Of a stretch of 64,000 bases of DNA, positions 59,327 through 64,000 are shown piece after piece. Every line of letters begins with the position of its first letter. Position 1 is the first letter of the stretch. The translations under genes and the position numbers were made by a program. The notes beneath the pieces were generated by a model. The model ran no database searches and was not told the DNA's origin. It saw only the letters and a program-made list of their open reading frames with translations. The DNA comes from Streptomyces lydicus (GTDB taxonomy: Bacteria > Actinomycetota > Actinomycetes > Streptomycetales > Streptomycetaceae). The stretch covers positions 2,604,001 through 2,668,000 of the forward strand of contig NZ_RDTE01000003.1 in the NCBI RefSeq assembly GCF_004125265.1, in the 5' to 3' direction.

Positions 59327-59355
59327 TTGTCACCCCTGCCTGGGAGCCCGGAACC

Positions 59356-60483
59356 ATGACTGATGCCCCCCGCCGTACTGCGCTGGACGCCACCCATCGT
59401 GCGCTCGGCGCCACCATGACCGACTTCGCCGGCTGGGACATGCCGCTGCGCTACAGCAGCGAGCGCGAGGAACATGTCGCCGTCCGCACCCGCGCCGGCC
59501 TGTTCGACCTCTCCCACATGGGCGAGATCACCGTCACCGGCCCGCAGGCCGCCGACCTCCTCGACTACGCGCTGGTCGGCAACATCGGCGGGGTCAAGAC
59601 CGGCCGCGCCCGCTACACCATGATCTGCGAGGCCGGCGGCGGCATCCTCGACGACCTGATCGTCTACCGCCTGGCCGACCAGGAGTACATGGTCGTCGCC
59701 AACGCCTCCAACGCCCAGGTGGTGCTGGACGCGCTGACCGCGCGGGCGGGCGGCTTCGACGCCGCGATCCGCGACGACCGGGACGCCTACGCGCTGCTCG
59801 CGGTGCAGGGCCCGGAGTCGCCCGGCATCCTCAAGAAGGTCACCGACGCCGACCTGGACGGCCTGAAGTACTACGCGGGCCTGCCCGGCACGGTCGCCGG
59901 CGTCCAGGCGCTGATCGCCCGTACCGGCTACACCGGCGAGGACGGCTTCGAGCTGTTCGTCCGCCCGGCCGACGCGGTCGCCCTCTGGGAGGCACTGACC
60001 GAGGCCGGCCGGGACGCCGGTCTGGTGCCCTGCGGCCTGTCCTGCCGGGACACCCTGCGTCTGGAGGCGGGGATGCCGCTGTACGGGCACGAGCTGACGA
60101 CCTCGACCACCCCGTTCGACGCGGGCCTGGGCCGGGTCGTGAAGTTCGAGAAGACGACCAACGACGGCGACTTCGTCGGCCGTACCGCGCTGGCGGAGGC
60201 CGCCGAGCGCGCCGGGACGAACCCACCGCGCAAGCTGGTCGGCCTGATCGCCACCGGCCGCCGGGTCCCGCGCGCCGGCTACCCGGTCGTCACCGCCGAG
60301 GGCACGGTCATCGGCGAGGTCACCTCCGGGGCCCCCTCCCCCACCCTCGGCAAGCCGGTCGCCATCGCCTACGTCGACGCCGCCTACGCCACACCGGGCA
60401 CCGAGGGTGTGTGCGTGGACATCCGTGGAAGCCATGAGCCGTACGAGGTCACCGCTCTGCCGTTCTACAAGCGGCAGAAGTAG
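59356..60483 (+). CDS. gcvT: Aminomethyltransferase GcvT (glycine cleavage T protein)
   Basis: A 375-residue enzyme that transfers the aminomethyl carbon of glycine from the H protein to tetrahydrofolate, releasing ammonia. Motifs are [20 protein letters not shown] near the start, [34 protein letters not shown] near residue 90 (RARYTMI in this copy) and [13 protein letters not shown]. The ATG at 59356 is used rather than in-frame codons from 59257 that lie in the riboswitch. It is first in the order T-H-glyA; the P protein gene is elsewhere. Confidence 0.96.
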   Translation: MTDAPRRTALDATHRALGATMTDFAGWDMPLRYSSEREEHVAVRTRAGLFDLSHMGEITVTGPQAADLLDYALVGNIGGVKTGRARYTMICEAGGGILDDLIVYRLADQEYMVVANASNAQVVLDALTARAGGFDAAIRDDRDAYALLAVQGPESPGILKKVTDADLDGLKYYAGLPGTVAGVQALIARTGYTGEDGFELFVRPADAVALWEALTEAGRDAGLVPCGLSCRDTLRLEAGMPLYGHELTTSTTPFDAGLGRVVKFEKTTNDGDFVGRTALAEAAERAGTNPPRKLVGLIATGRRVPRAGYPVVTAEGTVIGEVTSGAPSPTLGKPVAIAYVDAAYATPGTEGVCVDIRGSHEPYEVTALPFYKRQK

Positions 60484-60608
60484 CTCACCCGGGGCGGACC
60501 CGGCAGCGGTGCGCACCCGAGCGTTTCACCGTGCAAGACCCTCCCCCTTGGCGTCACCAGGGGCGACCCCCTTCACGACCACACCCTCGCGTACAGGAGA
60601 ATCGAGCC

Positions 60609-60986
60609 ATGAGCAACCCCCAGCAGCTGCGCTACAGCAAGGAGCACGAGTGGCTGTCGGGCGCCGAGGAAGGCGTCTCGACGGTCGGCATCACCGAGCA
60701 CGCGGCCAACGCGCTCGGCGACGTCGTCTACGTGCAGCTCCCCGAGGTCGGTGCCACGGTCGCGGCGGGCGAGACCTGCGGCGAGCTGGAGTCGACCAAG
60801 TCGGTCAGCGATCTCTACTCGCCCGTCGACGGTGAGATCACCGAGATCAACGAGGATGTCGTCAACGACCCCTCGCTGGTGAACACCGCCCCGTTCGAGG
60901 GCGGTTGGCTGTTCAAGGTGAAGACCAGCGGTGAGCCGGGCGACCTGCTCTCGGCCGACGAGTACGCCGCCTTCATCCAGAGCTGA
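60609..60986 (+). CDS. gcvH: Glycine cleavage system H protein
   Basis: A 125-residue lipoyl carrier that shuttles the aminomethyl group between P, T and L proteins. Lipoyl Lys is in [17 protein letters not shown]-terminal [10 protein letters not shown] and C-terminal [10 protein letters not shown] are as expected; normal length. ATG 60609 is preceded by AGGAGA (60594-60599) at about 9 bases. It lies 125 bases after gcvT and 94 before glyA. Confidence 0.96.
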   Translation: MSNPQQLRYSKEHEWLSGAEEGVSTVGITEHAANALGDVVYVQLPEVGATVAAGETCGELESTKSVSDLYSPVDGEITEINEDVVNDPSLVNTAPFEGGWLFKVKTSGEPGDLLSADEYAAFIQS

Positions 60987-61080
60987 GCCGCCCGGCCCTC
61001 TCCCCCACCGCCCCCGCGGAGCTCCCCAGGGCTCCGTCCGGTGGACCCCCTCGCGCCCCATGACTCCCCCAGGAAGACTC

Positions 61081-62340
61081 ATGTCGCTTCTGAACAGCTC
61101 CCTCCACGAGCTCGACCCCGATGTCGCCGCCGCCGTCGACGCCGAACTCCACCGCCAGCAGTCCACCCTCGAAATGATCGCGTCGGAGAACTTCGCCCCC
61201 GTCGCCGTCATGGAGGCCCAGGGCTCGGTCCTCACCAACAAGTACGCCGAGGGCTACCCCGGCCGCCGCTACTACGGTGGCTGTGAGCACGTCGATGTCG
61301 TCGAGCAGATCGCCATCGACCGCATCAAGGCCCTCTTCGGCGCCGAGGCCGCGAACGTCCAGCCGCACTCCGGTGCGCAGGCCAACGCCGCCGCGATGTT
61401 CGCCCTGATCAAGCCGGGCGACACCATCCTGGGTCTCAACCTCGCCCACGGCGGGCACCTGACCCACGGCATGAAGATCAACTTCAGTGGCAAGCTCTAC
61501 AACGTGGTGCCCTACCACGTCGACGAGAAGACCAACCTGGTCGACATGGAAGAGGTCGAGCGCCTCGCCAAGGAGCACCGCCCCAAGCTGATCGTGGCCG
61601 GCTGGTCCGCCTACCCGCGCCAGCTCGACTTCGCCGCGTTCCGCCGGATCGCCGACGAGGTCGGCGCCTACCTCATGGTCGACATGGCGCACTTCGCCGG
61701 CCTGGTCGCCGCCGGTCTGCACCCCAACCCGGTGCCGCACGCCCACGTCGTGACCACCACCACCCACAAGACCCTCGGTGGCCCCCGCGGCGGTGTGATC
61801 CTCTCCACCCAGGAGCTGGCCAAGAAGATCAACTCCGCGGTCTTCCCCGGCCAGCAGGGCGGGCCGCTGGAGCACGTCATCGCCGCCAAGGCCGTCTCCT
61901 TCAAGGTCGCCGCCTCCGACGACTTCAAGGAGCGCCAGCAGCGCACCCTCGACGGCGCCCGGATCCTCGCCGAGCGCCTGGTCCAGGACGACGTCAAGCA
62001 GCACGGCGTCTCCGTCCTGTCCGGCGGCACCGACGTCCACCTCGTCCTCGTCGACCTGCGCGACAGCGAGCTGGACGGCCAGCAGGCCGAGGACCGCCTC
62101 CACGAGGTCGGCATCACCGTCAACCGCAACGCGATCCCCAACGACCCGCGGCCGCCGATGGTGACCTCGGGCCTGCGCATCGGCACCCCGGCGCTGGCCA
62201 CCCGCGGCTTCCAGGCCGAGGACTTCCGCGAGGTCGCCGACATCATCGCCGAGGCCCTCAAGCCCGCCTACGACGCCGAAGCCCTCAAGGCCCGCGTCAC
62301 CGCGCTCGCGGAGAAGTTCCCGCTGTACCCGTCCCTGTGA
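61081..62340 (+). CDS. glyA: Serine hydroxymethyltransferase GlyA
   Basis: A 419-residue PLP enzyme exchanging serine and glycine with methylene-tetrahydrofolate. PLP Lys is in [44 protein letters not shown] and [12 protein letters not shown] are the usual motifs. ATG 61081 follows AGGAAGA at 6 bases. It uses the methylene-THF formed by the glycine cleavage genes just upstream. A hairpin follows the stop. Confidence 0.97.
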   Translation: MSLLNSSLHELDPDVAAAVDAELHRQQSTLEMIASENFAPVAVMEAQGSVLTNKYAEGYPGRRYYGGCEHVDVVEQIAIDRIKALFGAEAANVQPHSGAQANAAAMFALIKPGDTILGLNLAHGGHLTHGMKINFSGKLYNVVPYHVDEKTNLVDMEEVERLAKEHRPKLIVAGWSAYPRQLDFAAFRRIADEVGAYLMVDMAHFAGLVAAGLHPNPVPHAHVVTTTTHKTLGGPRGGVILSTQELAKKINSAVFPGQQGGPLEHVIAAKAVSFKVAASDDFKERQQRTLDGARILAERLVQDDVKQHGVSVLSGGTDVHLVLVDLRDSELDGQQAEDRLHEVGITVNRNAIPNDPRPPMVTSGLRIGTPALATRGFQAEDFREVADIIAEALKPAYDAEALKARVTALAEKFPLYPSL

Positions 62341-62360
62341 CGCGACGCATGCACGGAGCC

Positions 62361-62387
62361 CGCGCCCGCCGGTGACCGGTGGGCGCG
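62361..62387 (+). terminator. Terminator after glyA
   Basis: An 11-13 bp near-perfect stem, CGCGCCC-CCGGT paired with CCGGT-GGGCGCG, begins about 20 bases after the glyA stop and is followed by a short T/C-rich run. Confidence 0.65.
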
Positions 62388-62884
62388 GCCCGTTTCTCCC
62401 GCTCTTCGTACGAGTGCGGTGCCTGCGCTTTCCGCGGGCGCGGTGGTTGCCGGTGCAGGGAGGCTCGCTCGGTGCCCGCGCTTCACGCGAGCACGGTGTC
62501 GCCGGGGCGGGCGGGTGAGGCATGCATGACCGGTGCGGTGGCGGGCAGCCGCCCTCTCACGGGAGGCGGATCCCGGCCGGGCCCCCGCATACGGGCCGGG
62601 ACCGGGCACGACGGCGCTCGGCCGGGTGCGACCGGGTATGACCGGGCACGAGGGCACCCGCCTCCTCGACAGGCCGGACCGGCCGCTCATCACTACCCGT
62701 TACCACCCGTTACCCGCGACGTCGCGCACCCGACAGCTTCCGTCCGACGGCACCCGGCCGGGTCCGCGTTACCCTCGACCAGCGGAGCAGAAACGTCCCC
62801 TCTGCCCCATTGCTCCGTTACTCCATCGCTATACCGCTCCACCGCTCCACCGTCCATCACGAGCAGACAAGGGAGTCCGCCCCC
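62388..62884. other. Intergenic region before sdaA, noncoding
   Basis: About 500 bases with no supported gene. The first part has short GCGGTG/GCGCTT-type repeats (62410-62500); the later part is C-rich with repeated CCGCTCCA (about 62840-62855). AAGGGAG (62869-62875) is the ribosome site of sdaA. No aptamer like the one before gcvT is seen. Confidence 0.45.
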
Positions 62885-64000
62885 GTGGCCATCTCCGTCT
62901 TCGACCTCTTCTCCATCGGCATCGGCCCCTCCAGTTCCCACACCGTCGGCCCGATGCGCGCCGCCCGGATGTTCGTGGGACGCCTCAAGAAGGACGGTCT
63001 GCTCGCCCAGACGGCCACCGTGCGCGCCGAGCTGTTCGGCTCGCTGGGCGCCACCGGCCACGGCCACGGCACCCCCAAGGCCGTCCTCCTCGGCCTGGAA
63101 GGCCACTCCCCCCGCACCGTCGACGTCGAGTCCGCCGACGCCGAGGTCGAGCGCATCCGGCAGACCAAGCGGCTGCGGCTGATGGGCGCGGAGATAGGCG
63201 CCGCGCACGAGATCGACTTCGACGAGTCGGCCGAGCTGATCCTGCACCGGCGCCGGGCCCTGCCCTACCACGCCAACGGCATGACGCTCTTCGCCTACGA
63301 CGCCTCCGGCGCGCCCCTGCTGGAGAAGACGTACTACTCGGTGGGCGGCGGCTTCGTCGTCGACGAGGACGCGGTCGCCGGCGAAAACCCGATCGTGCCC
63401 GACGACACCGTCCTGACCCACCCCTTCCGTACCGGCGACGAACTGCTGCGGCTGTCCCGGCAGACCGGCCTGTCCATCTCCGCCCTGATGCTGGAGAACG
63501 AGAAGGCCTGGCGCACCGAGGAGGAGATCCGGGCCGGGCTGCTGGAGATCTGGCAGGTCATGCAGGCGTGTGTGACCCGCGGCATGTCCCGTGAGGGGAT
63601 CCTGCCCGGTGGTCTGAAGGTGCGGAGGCGGGCCGCCAACGCCGCCCGCGCCCTGCGCTCCGAGGGCGACGCGGCCGCCCGCGCGATGGAGTGGACCACC
63701 CTCTACGCGATGTCCGTCAACGAGGAGAACGCGGCCGGCGGCCGGGTGGTGACCGCCCCCACCAACGGCGCGGCCGGCATCATCCCCGCGGTCCTGCACT
63801 ACTACCTCAACTTCGTGCCCGGCGCCGACGAGGACGGCGTGGTCCGCTTCCTGCTGGCCGCCGGCGCGATCGGCATGCTCTTCAAGGAGAACGCCTCCAT
63901 CTCCGGCGCCGAGGTCGGCTGCCAGGGCGAGGTCGGCTCCGCCTGCTCGATGGCCGCCGGCGGCCTGGCCGAGGTCCTGGGCGGCTCGCCCGAGCAGGTC
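62885..64000 (+). CDS. sdaA: L-serine ammonia-lyase SdaA, cut by the window edge
   Basis: The first 372 codons of a single-chain L-serine dehydratase (usually about 455 residues) that deaminates serine to pyruvate and ammonia with a 4Fe-4S cluster. N-terminal [20 protein letters not shown] and GPMRAA are typical. [18 protein letters not shown] and [20 protein letters not shown] mark the iron-sulfur domain; two cluster Cys (GCQGE and SACSM) are seen and the third should lie past the edge. GTG 62885 follows AAGGGAG at about 9 bases. Serine supplied by GlyA would be consumed here. Confidence 0.94.
   Translation, partial: MAISVFDLFSIGIGPSSSHTVGPMRAARMFVGRLKKDGLLAQTATVRAELFGSLGATGHGHGTPKAVLLGLEGHSPRTVDVESADAEVERIRQTKRLRLMGAEIGAAHEIDFDESAELILHRRRALPYHANGMTLFAYDASGAPLLEKTYYSVGGGFVVDEDAVAGENPIVPDDTVLTHPFRTGDELLRLSRQTGLSISALMLENEKAWRTEEEIRAGLLEIWQVMQACVTRGMSREGILPGGLKVRRRAANAARALRSEGDAAARAMEWTTLYAMSVNEENAAGGRVVTAPTNGAAGIIPAVLHYYLNFVPGADEDGVVRFLLAAGAIGMLFKENASISGAEVGCQGEVGSACSMAAGGLAEVLGGSPEQV

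Noticed and set aside
59257..59355. Extended gcvT start at 59257
   Set aside because: The extra 33 codons lie inside the second glycine aptamer; ATG 59356 gives the normal GcvT N-terminus.
62388..62884. A second glycine riboswitch before sdaA
   Set aside because: None of the conserved aptamer strings seen at 59115-59326 is present here; only short C- and G-rich repeats.

Overview
The window is a high-G+C actinobacterial chromosome segment, almost certainly Streptomyces. The G+C is extreme, GTG starts and GTGA/ATGA stop-start overlaps are common, and a WhiJ-type regulator/DUF397 pair is present. Gene content and order (cdgF ... gatB-gatA-gatC ... rmdB-ligA ... mnmA-cysteine desulfurase ... 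opp operon-sseB-gcvT-gcvH-glyA-sdaA) follow, from memory, the S. coelicolor region around SCO5511 down to SCO5469. It is therefore core chromosome with lineage-specific genes interspersed. No rRNA, tRNA, CRISPR array, prophage or insertion sequence was seen.

Layout. 1-3200: on the minus strand, a 13-codon branched-chain-amino-acid leader peptide (ilvB attenuator, operon off the left edge) and a membrane PAS-GGDEF-EAL protein (CdgF type) with a degenerate EAL half. 3300-10500: dehydrogenase, aldo/keto reductase, secreted sugar-dehydrogenase-like lipoprotein, a DUF6191 protein, a membrane protein and an MMPL exporter. 10800-12830: remnant of an EamA transporter gene, then a secreted GH18 chitinase with a DasR-type operator in its promoter. 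12810-14500: a WhiJ-like cluster (ATP-binding anti-sigma-like protein, XRE/DUF5753 regulator, DUF397 protein). 14500-23000: second aldo/keto reductase, a translationally coupled pair of secreted hydrolases, a Tat-type lipoprotein of the dimethylformamidase-beta family, a COG4705 membrane protein behind a perfect palindrome, a small orphan and an F420-type oxidoreductase.

23200-27100: gatB, a small membrane protein, gatA and gatC, which provide tRNA-dependent amidation (Gln/Asn-tRNA), ending in a strong terminator. 27100-37000: methyltransferase, RmdB-type c-di-GMP enzyme, ligA, methionine-synthase-like protein, SDR, LOG protein and gdhA. 37500-42240: accessory block with a perfect 8-bp tandem repeat, a coupled DJ-1/GlxA pair, a VC0807 membrane protein, a winged-helix protein and a DUF6247 gene overlapping a small RelE-like gene (candidate toxin-antitoxin pair).

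42260-49600: mnmA and a cysteine desulfurase (tRNA 2-thiouridine pathway) with an amidase between them, then an Asp-nucleophile hydrolase, a thioesterase, a TRIC-type channel and a secreted M1 peptidase. 49690-55960: oligopeptide ABC transporter in the order oppC-oppA-oppB-oppD-oppF on the minus strand. 56380-64000: two adjacent SseB proteins and a P-loop ATPase, then a tandem glycine riboswitch ahead of gcvT-gcvH-glyA and, after a hairpin, sdaA (cut by the right edge). This end is a glycine/serine/one-carbon module: glycine is sensed, cleaved to methylene-THF, interconverted with serine, and serine is deaminated to pyruvate.
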